A stretch of DNA of 64,000 bases from Mangifera indica (GCF_011075055.1 NC_058145.1:1934887-1998886); one strand, 5' to 3'. Counted from the first letter of the stretch, positions 1-11,903 are shown. The notes: generated from the letters alone by a model not told the origin. Numbers and translations are program-made.

Positions 1-284
1 TTAATTATTATTAAAACAAACTATGAATCAAAACCACACAAACAAACCATAAAGTCGAACCACAACAACAACCCACAAAAATAAGTTGAGTTTTGAGCTT
101 TAACCTTCCACCCCTAATCGAATTTAAACTTCCCTAAATCTTGACTCTTGTTCATTAAGCCGAGCTTGAGTCATCCTATTATGCATCCAAGTTAAACAAG
201 AACCAACCCATGATTTTGACTCAATTTCTAAGTCTATTTGAAATTGGAGGTTCAATTGCACAATCAATTCAAGAAATTTTATGA

Positions 285-415
285 GGAACACTATACATTA
301 TTATCATATAACTGAGTATCATTTTATCTTTAATTCAAAATTATTGTATTATATAACAACACATTATATGCGTACCCAATTAAGTACTCAAAAATTGGAT
401 GCACATAATTTTATT
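285..415. repeat. Palindromic mini-repeat family A, copy 1
   Basis: A short AT-rich element whose two ends mirror each other: ATTATCATATAACTGAGTAT on the left and AAAATTGGATGCACATAA on the right. The same layout (GTGTACCCAATTTTGAGT-like arm, ATCATATGAT-like core, mirrored arm) recurs about 17 times in this window. It looks like a MITE; no coding capacity. Edges are approximate. Confidence 0.5.
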
Positions 416-499
416 GATATTTTTCAAAGAAACATTACTTCAATCAGTACATTCATTCAAAACTAAATCGATCATACTAAACAAGTAAAATTTAAGGCC

Positions 500-1040
500 C
501 AACGTGAATTATTTGTATTATAAACATGTCGTTTCAAATTTTTGAATTCAGAACGTATTAAAAGTGCATTTTATACGTTTCATGTATTAAATACATATTT
601 TTATCTTTTTTTTTGTTTTCCATTTTTTATGAATTTTTTAAATACAAAAATATCTCTTATATTTTCAATTAATTATCATAATGTTCTAATTATATAAAAC
701 CAAAAACTCAATTTTTTGTTAACAAATCCCTAACTTCTCATGATAATTTTTGATAATGATTAAATCTTGTTTATATATTATATTTAATACTCAATTAGAT
801 ACTTTACATTTAAACTGTTAACTGAAAAAATTATGAAAAGTATTAAAATTATTATTAATATCATCGTATTTTAAAAAATGTATTATTGATAATATATCAT
901 TTTAAACATATATATACGTTTCGTATCTTTTTTATATTCGAATTTTATAACTGTTTTTTTATAAATGTATTTGTTTCAATTTGTCATATTATAACTGCAT
1001 AATTTATATATATATTTTTTTATTTATATATATTAACTAA
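500..1040 (+). repeat. AT-rich dispersed repeat family E, copy 1
   Basis: About 540 bp with over 80 percent AT that aligns by eye in the same order with 58010-58510. Shared landmarks are ACAAAAATATCTCTTATAT, CAATTAATTATCATAAT, a TATTAAAATTATTATTA block and an ATATATACGTTTCGTAT-like block. It has no open frame and no clear terminal inverted repeats. It could be a decayed LTR, a satellite monomer or a MITE. Confidence 0.5.
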
Positions 1041-1074
1041 AAATTTAATTTTAATATATTATTGATAAATTTCG

Positions 1075-2270
1075 GACCAATACTCTAGGGTTTCGGCATA
1101 CCACTTTTGTCACTCCTACGAACGCCTACAAACTCAAATTTTTGTGGGTTCAGTTTAGGGCATCAGTTTTCAAGCGAAAAATGCATTAACTGAGGGTTAT
1201 GCGTGCACGCTTTCAATGTTCAGAACAGGGAAAATGTTTAACTTATTATCATCAAAGTATTGAAACTCTAAACGATTGGTAAAATTAGAGAATTGAGATT
1301 GATTGTGATGTGACTTTGCCATTGCCTGACTGAAGAGAAACTGATCCCAAATTTACTTGTAAAATTTGGCATCATTTTTTATGGCTCCCCTGCTGAAACT
1401 GCTGCTTCCTTCTCTCTTAAGTGCAACCTGAAACTGGTAGTGGAAAATGATGGGGATTTGTGATGGGTTTTCTCTTTAATGGCGGAACTGAAAGTGCTTT
1501 GGGTTAAGAGAAAAGAGGGTTATTTTGGTTGCTTTTGTCTTTATTAGTTGCTTGGAGCAGCTGGGTGTTTATTTAATTCTCTGTCTCAGGTAAGACTTAA
1601 CTTCTGTGTCTGCTCTTTCAGGTTCATTTGGATCTGCAAAATGAAGCTGCCGTAAGATTTCTTATTCAAATATTTACCCATAGAATTAGAAAATATATGA
1701 TTCCAAATCTGGATGGCAAAGGATAGGTAAGGGATAATAATTTAATTCTCGTATCTATCTTCAAAAAAAAAAAACCCTTTTCTCATTTCAATCCCGTCCT
1801 AATACAGAAATAATGAGAGGGAAACCCTGTCACCTCTTCACAGGACAATTTTTTTTTTCTTCCTCTTTGTTCTCTCCGGGAAAATTTCCCTCACCTTTTT
1901 CTTTTTATTCGTTGTTTAAAAATAATAAAATATTTATAAACGGTTAAAAAATATTTATAATAATTTAAAACTTTTAAAATAATTAATATTTAATAGTTTA
2001 AAATATTTATAAAAAAATAGATAAAAAGATGACATATAAGAAATATATTTATTTTTATTTTTATCTTATATTTAATTATAGAGATTTCGACTATTTCTAT
2101 CTCCTCTCTCCGTTTGAGAAGAGATGGCGGAAGACTCGGTTTAAAAGGCCGAATTGCAATCCCTGCTTTCGTTGGAAATTTGCCATGGCCTTGTTAATGG
2201 TGAACACTGAACAGAGGCTCTTCTGGGCTTTTACCCAATGCATCATGTCATGAAAGCAATGTTGGGTTGG
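1075..2270. other. Unassigned stretch with exon-like composition
   Basis: This stretch is less AT-rich than its flanks and holds a telo-box-like TAGGGTTT at 1086, pyrimidine tracts, splice-like CAGGTAAG at 1588 and a second GC-richer block at 2110-2270. No open frame resembles a known protein. It could be leader exons of a lost gene or a non-coding transcript; nothing firmer can be read from it. Confidence 0.2.
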
Positions 2271-2384
2271 GCCATGGTCTCCTCAAAAGGAATTCTTGAC
2301 CCACAAAGTTAATTGTTTCTGAGTTCTTGAACTAAACTTTAGAGTATAGCACATGGAAATATTATTTTGAATTGGCACAACTAT

Positions 2385-2770
2385 GGTTAGGATTGGGTTT
2401 AAATCGAGCATATTTGACTTTAAATTTAGTTCAAACGAGTGCTCAAATAAATTTAAGTTCAAATTTAAGTCTAGAAACTCAATATTTTTGAGTTAAAAAA
2501 ACCAGTAAACTTAAAAAAGTTGATATAAAATGACATTATTTTGATTAGTATACATTAAAATAACATCATTTTAATAATGTGTTAAGCTAAAAATTCGATT
2601 CAAGCTCAAACTAAGTTTCATGCAAATCAAATTGAGTTCAAACTTGATTTGATTTGAATACAATCTTAAGTATGATCATGTTTAAATACTTGATAAATAC
2701 TTAATAAAAATATAATAAAATAAATCAAAATTTTAATTTTAATATATCATTAGGTTTCAAACTAGACGTG
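2385..2770. repeat. Low-complexity repeat family D, copy 1
   Basis: A run of variations on AATTTAAGTTCAAATTTAAG with a central inverted pair, TAAAATGACATTATTTT then AAAATAACATCATTTTAAT. Other copies carry AAAACGACGTCGTTTTA at the same place. It is non-coding and diverged. Confidence 0.45.
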
Positions 2771-3640
2771 TCATGTTTGCCCTAATTAAGCTCAGGGTGG
2801 AAGAAAATTGAGTTGCATGAGTCAAAGAGCATTAGGAAAGAGAAAACAGTTTCTGACTGTATTTAACTAGGTTTATTTCATCAAGATATTTTATTGTTTC
2901 TCTATCAAAACGTGTCAAATTCAGAATGGGTTCTTTCACTAACTGGCTATTTTTGTTGAAATTCCTCTTGTTCTTCACTTTCGTGCTTCAAAAAGTATAC
3001 CTAAAATTCAGACCAATATCAACTGGATGCTAAAGTTTTTCATAATTTATTTGGCAGCCAATGATTCCCCCAAGAAGGTCAACGTACCTTTAGTATATGT
3101 TAAGGTTCGTTGGAGAATATTTGTTCATTAATTTTTTTTAGATTGATTGTCAGTTTCCCCCTCAAACTTTGATGAAATAACATTTTTCTAATATCTATTT
3201 AAAAAGTTTATTTTTTCTCTGTTAAAACTTATTTAAAAGTTTTTTTTTTATAAAATTAGTGAAAAATTCATATACTATCTATCTTTGTTGATGATATATT
3301 ATTTAAAAATTTTAATTTATCTGATATAGTATCATAATTTTGGACTAAAGTTTCAAAATTATTGATTTCAATGAGATATAGGCAAAATTCAAACATAGAG
3401 AAATATCGTTCTTAAATTGGTAAACAATGATAGGATGCCAAATTTCATAGTTGAGTTGCTCCCTCACCCTCGATGTCGATCTTGAAAATCCAAAATCAGA
3501 AGTGTGCACATAAGGGAAATATGGTAATTAGATTTCACATTACCTGTCACATCATATTAGTAATAAAAAATAATCGGAAACAAACATTGAAGAATAAGAT
3601 TAACTAATTTGTGGCACGTGTTTGAAATTGCAATGCTTTA
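2771..3640. other. Intergenic, nothing recognised
   Basis: AT-rich DNA with no long open frame and no repeat that I can pair with another part of the window. Confidence 0.4.
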
Positions 3641-3644
3641 TTAT

Positions 3645-3820
3645 AATAAGATTATGTGTATCTATTTTTAAGTACTTAATAATACTCTATTATATACCCA
3701 ATTATGAGTTTCTAAATAAATACTTAGATAATACGTCATCATATAATTACAAATTTTTAAATTAAATATAAAATAAAATTCAATCATATAATAATACATC
3801 GTTTGGATACCCCAATTATG
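3645..3820. repeat. Palindromic mini-repeat family A, copy 2
   Basis: Two mirrored arms (TGTGTATCTATTTTTAAGTA on the left, GTTTGGATACCCCAATTATG on the right) flank a core with TCATCATATAATTA and TCATATAATAATACATC. It is the same family as copy 1. Confidence 0.5.
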
Positions 3821-3839
3821 ACCACGTGATTTAATTACA

Positions 3840-4320
3840 TTAAGTCGGGGTGGATACAAACCGGGTTGGGCCCGAACACCCCATGGTTTGAGTTTGGTTC
3901 GAATAAAAAATGATCCGGTTCTAATTCAACTCAAGTTTATTGAGCCAAAATTAGGTCTGACTCGAGTTAAGCTTGAATAAAAAATAGTTCAATTTCGTTC
4001 AGTTGGTGTTCGGCTTGAATTCATAATTCGAATTTATGATTCAGATTTGTGGTTTAAATTTGTGATTCATCGATAAAACGACGTCATTTTATTCAAAGAA
4101 TATTCAAAATTATTTATTCGAACCGAACCAAGTCAAAGATTTAAACTACTAATTTAAACTATGAATTTGAATTGACTCAAACTGAAAGTTGAACCAAATA
4201 GAATACCCCCCAGTTCGAGTTTGGTTTGGTTTAAAAAATACGTTAAATCTTTTTATTTAAATTTAAATCAAACAAACTTAAACCAAGCTGAATCGAATTG
4301 ATTTGGCTCAGATCATATAC
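3840..4320. repeat. Low-complexity repeat family D, copy 2
   Basis: A run of GGTTCGAATTTGAGTT-like words with AAACGACGTCATTTTATTC at about 4077-4095, where the other copies have the ACGACGTCGT palindrome. It is non-coding. Confidence 0.5.
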
Positions 4321-5160
4321 AGGCTTAGCCTCTAGGGAGAGGTTGGGCTAATTGACAAAAATAAAACGAATGGAAAGACTTTGGAAAATATGCTTGGCGA
4401 CTCCTTTTTGCCTCTCATCAGGAATTAATAAACCACAAATTTCCAAACTCAGTGATAAGATTTTTTATTTATAATTTTTCCTTTTCAAATGCAAGAAAGC
4501 ATGCTCAGGAATGGAGAGAAGCACCTTAAAAGGTGAATTCCATTTGTCCAAAGATATTATAAAAAAGCAGAAAAAGTTGTATTCTTCATTCTCATTCTGC
4601 CAATAATGTTAAAGACGGGTTGGATTATACAGAAATTTGTGTATATTTTTTAAAAAAGAAATTTTACTTAAATCAGATAATTTATTTAAAGTTGAATTGA
4701 TCATATTAAATAATCAACCATAACAAACATGTAAAACTTTGAATCACACTAAATAACTGTCATACCAAGTAAATGAAATCCTTGATCATTTATTTAGAGT
4801 TGAATCAATGATACTAAACACTCTAATATTCTAATTTTCAAACAGGTGAGACCCGAATTAAGTATAAGATCTCACAATCACGACTAAATTAAAAGTTTTA
4901 TGGGATTCAAGATTCAGTCTCTCATACTTGAACACTTACATCTTTACCACTTAAACTATCATTTTAAAACTAGATTTATGCATTTTATAATGCCTTGAGC
5001 ATGAGCATGAACACACCATCTTCTCTAGTGCTTTCTTTCAACATTTAGATTTGGAAAAAAGACAAGTGGGTTTTAAGACGTGTCACAAATGTCCTTTCCA
5101 TAAATAGGTATGTGAAGAACTTTGGAATCTTTGAGCTTCTAAACCAAGCTCTCGAGTTTC
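4321..5160. promoter_or_regulatory. Upstream region of the CEN-like gene
   Basis: About 0.8 kb of AT-rich DNA before the TATA box of the gene at 5277. No repeat family and no open frame stands out. Any enhancer elements are not recognisable by eye. Confidence 0.3.
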
Positions 5161-5172
5161 CTTTTTTGTGTC

Positions 5173-5179
5173 TATAAAA
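5173..5179 (+). promoter_or_regulatory. TATA box of CEN-like gene
   Basis: TATAAAA lies 98 nt upstream of the start codon at 5277, which predicts transcription from about 5205 and a leader of roughly 70 nt. Position and match are those of a normal plant core promoter. Confidence 0.65.
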
Positions 5180-5272
5180 GCTCTTCATTGTCACACACAG
5201 TTGATCATCATCTCACTTTCTCTAACACAAATTAATCAATCTAGCTTCCTCTTAAGCTTTCCTTGAGAGTTG

Positions 5273-5314
5273 ATGAATGGCGGAGCCCCTGGCTGTAGGG
5301 AGAGTGGTGGGTGA
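5273..5314 (+). other. Short uORF overlapping the CEN-like start codon
   Basis: An ATG four bases upstream of the main start, in another frame (ATGAATGG), opens 13 codons that end at TGA 5312-5314, inside the main coding sequence. Its context is poor (T at -3, A at +4), so leaky scanning is expected, but it must be passed before the main ATG, which itself has T at -3 and G at +4. Confidence 0.5.
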
Positions 5315-6585
5315 TGTTGTGGACAATTTCAGCCCGAGTGTGAAGATGACTGTGACTTATAGCTCCAATAAGCAAGTCGCTAATGGTTATGAGCTTATGC
5401 CTGCTGCCACTGCTGCTAAACCTCGGGTTGAGATTGGTGGCGAGGACTTGAGAGCTGCCTACACATTGGTAAATATAAACTTTCATATATGTGTGTGTGT
5501 ATATCTATATATATGTATCATAATTTGAACACGCAATAATAAAAATAATGTTATGTGCATCCAATTTTGAGTACCCAATTAGATATTTAAATAACGTGTC
5601 ATTATATAATTAGAATGATAAGACATATGAATATTCAATTAAGTTCTTAAAATTGTATACATATAATTTTACTATAATTATAATGCTAAGTCCAGTACTA
5701 ACAACTATCTGCTTTTTTTTTTTGCGTGTCATCTCTTTGTTGAGTAGATCATGACTGACCCTGATGCTCCAAGCCCTAGTGATCCATGCATGAGAGAACA
5801 TCTCCACTCGTTAGTATATAATATATATATATATATATATACAAAGACTCATGTTTAACCTTCACATGGGACAAATAATATGAGAGACGTTATTTGATTA
5901 GTTCTGAGAATGTATAAGGTAGTAAAGGATTCCTCTAGCTACCAGCATAAGATTTTTACTCTGATAGAACCTTGTGCACATGTGGTTTCAGAGCCACTAG
6001 GGTTCAAGTCCCATCAAAGATTGTAGCGACTTCTCACATGGGACAACCAACATGAGAGATACCACCTACCTGATTGGTTCTAAGGACATACGAGGCATCA
6101 AGGGCTAAGTAAAGCATGAAAGCTTAAGCTGTTAGCTCTGATAGTACCTTGTTATTTAACATTTCATTGTACATTAATTTGTTGCATAGCAATCAAATTG
6201 TCTCACAGAACTTTTTCACTTTCAGGATGGTTACAGACATTCCTGGAACAACTGATGTTTCCTTTGGTTAGTTTTGGAGCTTGAAAATAATACACTCCGT
6301 TTGAATTTAAGAGATCATTTGAAGAACTTAACTGGGTTGTTTTAATTTGAATGGTAATGTAAAGCAGGAAAAGAAGCGGTGGGTTATGAGATTCCAAAGC
6401 CCGTGGTGGGCATCCATAGATACGTATTCATATTGTTCAAACAAAGAGGAAGACAGACTGTGAAGGCACCAACTTCAAGGGACCATTTCAACACAAGACA
6501 GTTTGCACAGGACAACGGCCTTGGCCTGCCTGTGGCTGCGGTCTACTTTAATGCCCAGAGAGAAACTGCTGCAAGAAGAAGATGA
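5277..6585 (+). CDS. CEN: CENTRORADIALIS/TFL1-like PEBP protein
   Basis: Phosphatidylethanolamine-binding family protein of the TFL1/CEN/BFT clade. Members act as mobile repressors of flowering and keepers of meristem indeterminacy by binding FD-type bZIP factors through 14-3-3 proteins. Four exons, 5277-5468, 5748-5809, 6226-6266 and 6368-6585, give 170 aa; exons 2 and 3 have the family-typical 62 and 41 bp. Visible motifs are [36 protein letters not shown] and C-terminal RETAARRR. His82 and Asp137 match TFL1 His88 and Asp144, the repressor-type residues (FT has Tyr and Gln). Oddity: the codon across the exon 2/3 junction reads TC|G (Ser85) where the family has Trp; donor and frame remain intact. 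AATAAA at 6621-6630 is a likely poly(A) signal. RVEIGG, FKQRGRQ and NGLGLP recall BFT, so CEN versus BFT is open. Confidence 0.9.
5545..5675. repeat. Family A mini-repeat in CEN-like intron 1
   Basis: The arms TTATGTGCATCCAATTTTGA and TAAAATTGTATACATATAA mirror each other around GTGTCATTATATAATTAGAA. It makes up about half of intron 1 (5469-5747). Confidence 0.55.
5820..5841. repeat. (AT)n microsatellite in CEN-like intron 2
   Basis: About eleven AT dinucleotides just downstream of the exon 2 donor. Confidence 0.8.
5862..6155 (+). repeat. Imperfect duplication in CEN-like intron 2
   Basis: Two related ~120-bp blocks about 172 bp apart. Both run from TCACATGGGACAA through a GAGAGA and GATT(A/G)GTTCT stretch to CTCTGATAG. 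Between them lies GGTTCAAGTCCC, a good match to the RNA polymerase III B box, so a tRNA-derived SINE fragment is possible. No convincing A box was seen. Confidence 0.45.
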
Positions 6586-7188
6586 AGAAAAAAGAAAGAG
6601 TTCAATACTGCTTCAGGCGAAATAAATAAAACTGCCAACTTCAACTTGAATTTGGCAGCTCTAGTTCTTGTTTTAGGGTCTTGGGTTCAAATGTCTGTTT
6701 GTAGAAGCACTATTTTCCTCTGCTTGATGCGTTTGATTAGTTTATTATTAACATGTTCTGATTTACCGTAAAATTAGCTTCTTCTATGAACAGGATCATA
6801 TACGTCATAGCATCATAAATATACCCGAAGCAACAATCTACAAAACCATCTGTTAGAAGCAAAGAACACAGAATTTTGGCTATCCTTAACAATCATACCA
6901 GAATGGTAAATAAGACAAAGGAATTGTTCATAAATGAGCAATTATAGATTTCAATCAATTTCTTTCCTTTTATCCCACATACAAACTTTACATCCCCTTT
7001 ATATATATTTTTTCAAAACCAATCTAGAAGCTAATCAAATTGTCATGATTCCATACCCAGATTCATTACCATGCAGCCAGCTGAAGAAAGAGCCGAAGCA
7101 AACATGGGCTTGCAGACTCTCATTGATTTGAAGTTGGAATCAGCAAAAATTCTGTTTCAATGACCCATTATGAACCAACAATTGCCAA
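6586..7188. other. Convergent intergenic region
   Basis: About 600 bp between the stop of the CEN-like gene and the stop of the XBAT33-like gene, which converge. It should hold both 3' UTRs. No coding frame was seen. Confidence 0.5.
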
Positions 7189-10100
7189 TCAAGCATTTAT
7201 CTCTGAATTGCACTGATGCTCTCTACTGCAGCTTCTTCTGCCCCAAAACATGCTCGAACAGCTTGTTCTCCCGAGTCTTGGCCCTTCCATTTTATCCTGT
7301 TCGATTGATGTTCCTTGGGGACGTTGGGGGGATTCATCTTGTGCTTCTACCTCTCTAGATTCGAAAGATGGGCATGGTCCATCATTGCAGGTGCATAAAG
7401 GAATGGCAACAGAAGGAAATGGGCTACAAGTGACTGGACAGAGCATATCTGAGGAAACTGAAGCTACACGATTCTTCCGAATCTCCAGGGCATGAGCAGG
7501 TGATCGGCGCTCAGCATCACGAGGGTGAAGCATGCATGAGGTACAAAGGCCAAGGGATAGGGTTTGTTTAATTTCTCTTACAGGGGAACCAGGCAATTTG
7601 ACAAATGAGACAATTCCATGTCTACAGAGAGGACATGGAATGGAGCCAGCAGGACCTACCATCTCTGAAGGGATATTACTGGTGGAGCAAAGATAGAGTG
7701 CACATCTTACACAAAGTTCATGCCGACACCCTAAAAAAGGTATAAAGCAATTCTGATAAGTGAAGTCTAAGCATTATTTGAGCATGAAAATGACAATCCA
7801 TAAATAACAATAGATTGATAACAAACTAGATGTTTGCTACAGAAATTTCTTGATAGCTTAATATTATGATGGAATAAACTTAAAAGAGATGAACTTGATT
7901 AAACGACAAAATGGTCACTCGGGACATGTATAAACGTGTTAGCCTGCACATGTTATTTTAAAAAAAGAATTTGCAAGTACAAAGTTTATAAGGCTGATAA
8001 ACTGATGCAAATGACAATGCCCATCAGATGAGAGTAGCTGTATTAAGGATGTGAAGAAGATTACAGAAAATGAACCGAAAGAGTAAGTATAGAACTTCCT
8101 ATAACGGTACAGAAGAATGGATTGAGGACAAGATGACCAAGAAGTGTGGTCATAAGAAACAAAAACCAGGGGGTGCTGAGCATGGAAACTTACAACAAAG
8201 ATTTGACCTTAATTATAGAATACAAAAAGCATCCACATAGCTGAAGATATTGCTTTCATAGCTAACAAAAGATGAAACTCAATATTATTGATAGGTTCTA
8301 TCAACAGTTTACAAGCAGCTTCATGCATAGAATCTACTAATTCCTTTTCCTCCCCAAAATAATATTACATACTCAGGGTTGTCACCTAAATTCACCTACA
8401 TTTTCTACCTTGAGATTTTGTAATAAGAATGTGTCCTTTATCACTGAAAGGATGAAACTCCAGCAGATAAGTACAGAGTTGAAGAGAACATTCTGACTAT
8501 CATGTAAAAAGTACTAATCATTAATCTGATAAGTTGGCTGTTAAAAAAAAGGCAAACACAAAAACAAGCAGTGTAACCGACACATAAATTGTTTGCATAT
8601 GCCTTCTCTGATTAAAGCTTTCCAACATGCAAAAAAAAAAAAAAAACCCTAACATCCAGATCAAATTCTCTTCATTTTCTTTAATTTTAGCACCAGCCAA
8701 CTGCGCTTTAAGTGATTGAAATACCTGCCTGATTGTCAGTTAAAGACAAGATAGGTACATAAAAGTTTATCGCTCCCCTATGTTATGTTGTCTACAATTT
8801 TTTTTTAAGATCCCAATTTAGAGTTTTTCACAAAATTATTCTTGAAGAAAACAGCACAGAATACTAGACACAATGAACAGAAAGGATGCTGGTACTAACA
8901 ACTATGAAGGAATTAACTATGGAAGTAATATTCCTTGTTTTAAAGCTACTCCATCACAACCTAATAAAGATATCTTATTTAGATAATACAGAGATCAAAG
9001 TCAAACAACATTTGAAAAAGTAAAAAATTTAAAACAGTCCAAGAAAGAACAAACCTTCAGCAGCTACAGAGCATGCTCTCTCCAGGCAAACAGCACAAGT
9101 ATCAGCATCCTCTGAGGAGATTGTTGGGGATTGCAACCCACACTCCCTGCAAAGATTAGATGTGATTTGTCATATTTGGTTTTAATTGCACAAACAGGAA
9201 TATGTTAATTATGACCTCCAAATCATCAACAAAATCAACAGGCATAACCAATTTTTCAAATTCTACACAGCATACATCCCCTCCCCCAATTTATGACCTC
9301 CATTTGCTCATTGAAAGAGATCACAGTCAGTGACACATGACTGAAAAAGTTATTGCTATAAAAATTCAAATTGCTCCAACCATAATTGACTGCATAATTA
9401 TTCACAAAGAAGATTCTAATATTGTTTCATCTTTCACATCATTTGCCCTTCTCTAGCTTCCTGATCAGTTTCCCTCAGTTTTAATTTCATGATTTGAATT
9501 ATAATTTCTCCTAAGCTATATCAAGAAATTCAGTTTTAACCTTGCAACTTTGTCTGTCATGACAAACCTTTCATTCCAAGTCCAAACCAGTATTAAAGCA
9601 TCACATATACCTCATATATGTGACAAAGATGCCATGCAGAAGTACTAATCTGATTAGTATCTGCTAGTAGTTTGACGATGGCAAAATACTCATCTATTCA
9701 TATAGTGGTCAAAAAATTACCTTGCTACATTAAGTACACTCAGAAGAGGCAAAGATAAGTAATTGGAAGGAGGAAATCTTGGCATAACAGAGTCAGAATT
9801 GGGTGTCAGCAAAGGTTCAAGCCAATGACGCCCCCACATTCTAGCAACATCAAGAGGCAGCCACCTGAAGAATACATGAACTTCTTTTAGCCATGTGATA
9901 TACAGGCCCCAAATGTAATCATACCAACAAGCCAAAGAATGAACATGGCAAGAGAAACTAGAGTCAACTAATTACCCATTGCAGTTCAAAGACATCCGAC
10001 TAGCACCTCTAGCAAGGAGGATCTGCAGAAATAGTAAAATTGTCATCTCAAAAGTTAAAGGGAACTAAACATCATTTATGACAATCTTTAAAGGAAATTA

Positions 10101-11903
10101 GAATTGTTACCTGACAGCATTTTAAATTTCCTCCACAAGCAGCATAATGCAAAGGGGTGCTTCCAGCTCCTAGAAATAATTATGCATATGTTACCTCAAG
10201 CAAGGCTAACATAACGATTATCCACAAGAAGGATCATGAATCAAATACAAGAGCAAACCTATTAAGTCCATTGATGTTCCATAATGAAATGTCACTGCAG
10301 ATACATTTGCATGAAGATCAAGCAAAAGCTGTAAACAATCAAAATATCCATGCAACGCAGCCATATGAAGAGCAGTGATCCCGCCATCAGCTGCCTTATT
10401 TACAAACTTGGACAGGGCACTGCATTAGAGAATTAGCTAGATAAACAACAAGAAAAACAATGCTTGATATCTTTGGCATATAAATATAAAATGATTCTTA
10501 TGCATTGGACATCATCAGATCATGTGATAAACCTTGTAGAAACATCTCCTTTAAAGTAAAAGTCTATCAGGAATATTGAGATAATGCCACCCCAAAGAGA
10601 TACAAAGAGCCACAGTTTGCAATCAACATTTTTGTCAAACAAAACATATTGCAATTTGTTCTTTAGAAACAATAAAATAAGTGTATTGACTAATCTGAGA
10701 CCTTAATATGTCTCCGTTCCCACTGAATTCCCAGCCAGCAACATAAGTGTTAATTGAGAAAGTGAATACACACAAGCAACATAAACAAATTCCAGACCTT
10801 TGATCATACTTGTTCTTCAAACTGGAGCTGTCCCCTCTATCACCTTCAGCATTGGTATTCGTAACCTCAAAAGGGGCATTAGGAACAAAATCAGCTACAA
10901 CTAATCTAATACATCTAACATGTCCACTTACAGCTGCAAAATGTAAAGCTGTCCTCCCACTGAGGTAATCGGCTCTTATGACCTATAAGAAGAAAATAGA
11001 TATGATAACTGAAGGCAAAACAATGATATAGAAGCATCAAACTGCCTCTTCATCAAAGAGAGATTTTAATAATTGAATTTTCTATAATTTGAAGGTAGGA
11101 AAAAAAAAAACACAGATAACTGGAAATTGAACTTACATTGCATCTGAAGAGCAGAAGAGTTAGTACAACTTCCCAGTGCCCATATCTACACGCTTGCATC
11201 AATGCAGTCTTCAAACATAAATAACGAAATTTAACTCAGCCGTAAGTTTCAAAACCGATCCATGAGCTTGTTGCTTATTAAGAGAGTAGACTTCTAGCTA
11301 TGCTAATTAAAAAGCAGATCATGCTTGTTTTTAACAATATATGAGAACAAAATTATTCATATCTTGCACAAAAAGAATCTTTTTTCAGAGTCGGCTGGAA
11401 CCAGAGAATCAAAATGCTGTCCCGATCTTGCAGAAACTTCCAATTCCATACCATGGAAATAAAAATTAAAAAAAAAAAAAACTAGATACAAATATCTCTA
11501 TATAAAACAAAACATAACAGGACCCATCACCCAAACGAAATTCAGAAGAAGAATAAATGCAATAAATCTCATACCTGACCACAATAATTCCGGGAATTAA
11601 CATCGGCTCCATTTTCAAGCAACAAGGCAACAATCTAGCAACAACCAACCAAAATAAAACCCAAGAAGGTTGAAAAAGAAGAAAATACCCATTACAATAA
11701 ATGAAAAAAGATAAGCTGTAACCAACCTCATTGTGGCCTTTAGCAGCAGCGAAATGAAGAGGCGAATTTAAGCCACCAAACGTGGAGTATTTAGCGAGAC
11801 ATGGGTTACAATCTAACAGCATCTTGGCTTCAACCAAATCACCATCTCTCGCAGCCGATACTAATCTTTCCCCAGAAGCTGAACACCCAAAAGAATTCCC
11901 CAT
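7189..11903 (-). CDS. XBAT33: XBAT33-like ankyrin-repeat RING E3 ubiquitin ligase
   Basis: Plant XBAT-family E3 ligase: ankyrin repeats recruit substrate and a C3HC4 RING binds E2. Ten exons: 11727-11903, 11575-11634, 11137-11208, 10798-10982, 10259-10419, 10111-10169, 9976-10022, 9721-9864, 9055-9146 and 7189-7730. All junctions are GT-AG and frame-consistent; 1539 nt gives 512 aa, close to what I remember for Arabidopsis XBAT33 (about 508). N-terminal [20 protein letters not shown] is the XBAT32/33 signature with a possible N-myristoylation glycine. Ankyrin units run from about residue 47 to 300 ([47 protein letters not shown]). RING ligands are C319, C322, C334, H336, C339, C342, C365 and C368. 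[14 protein letters not shown] and [12 protein letters not shown] favour XBAT33 over XBAT32. The C-terminal tail is Ser/Pro-rich and disordered-looking. Confidence 0.92.

Noticed and set aside
6403..6585. TFL1 Asp144 appeared at first to be replaced by Gly (the DNGLGLP stretch near the C-terminus)
   Set aside because: Realignment puts Asp144 in the SRDHFN motif, which is conserved here (Asp137). The Gly is at another, variable position.
7250..7495. Plus-strand open frame of 81 codons
   Set aside because: It lies opposite the last XBAT33 exon and resembles no protein; a shadow frame.
11466..11720. Extension of the XBAT33 first exon as one open frame to 11466
   Set aside because: The tail is intron: a GT donor follows GHNE at 11726-11725, and the next ankyrin exon starts at 11634 in the right phase.
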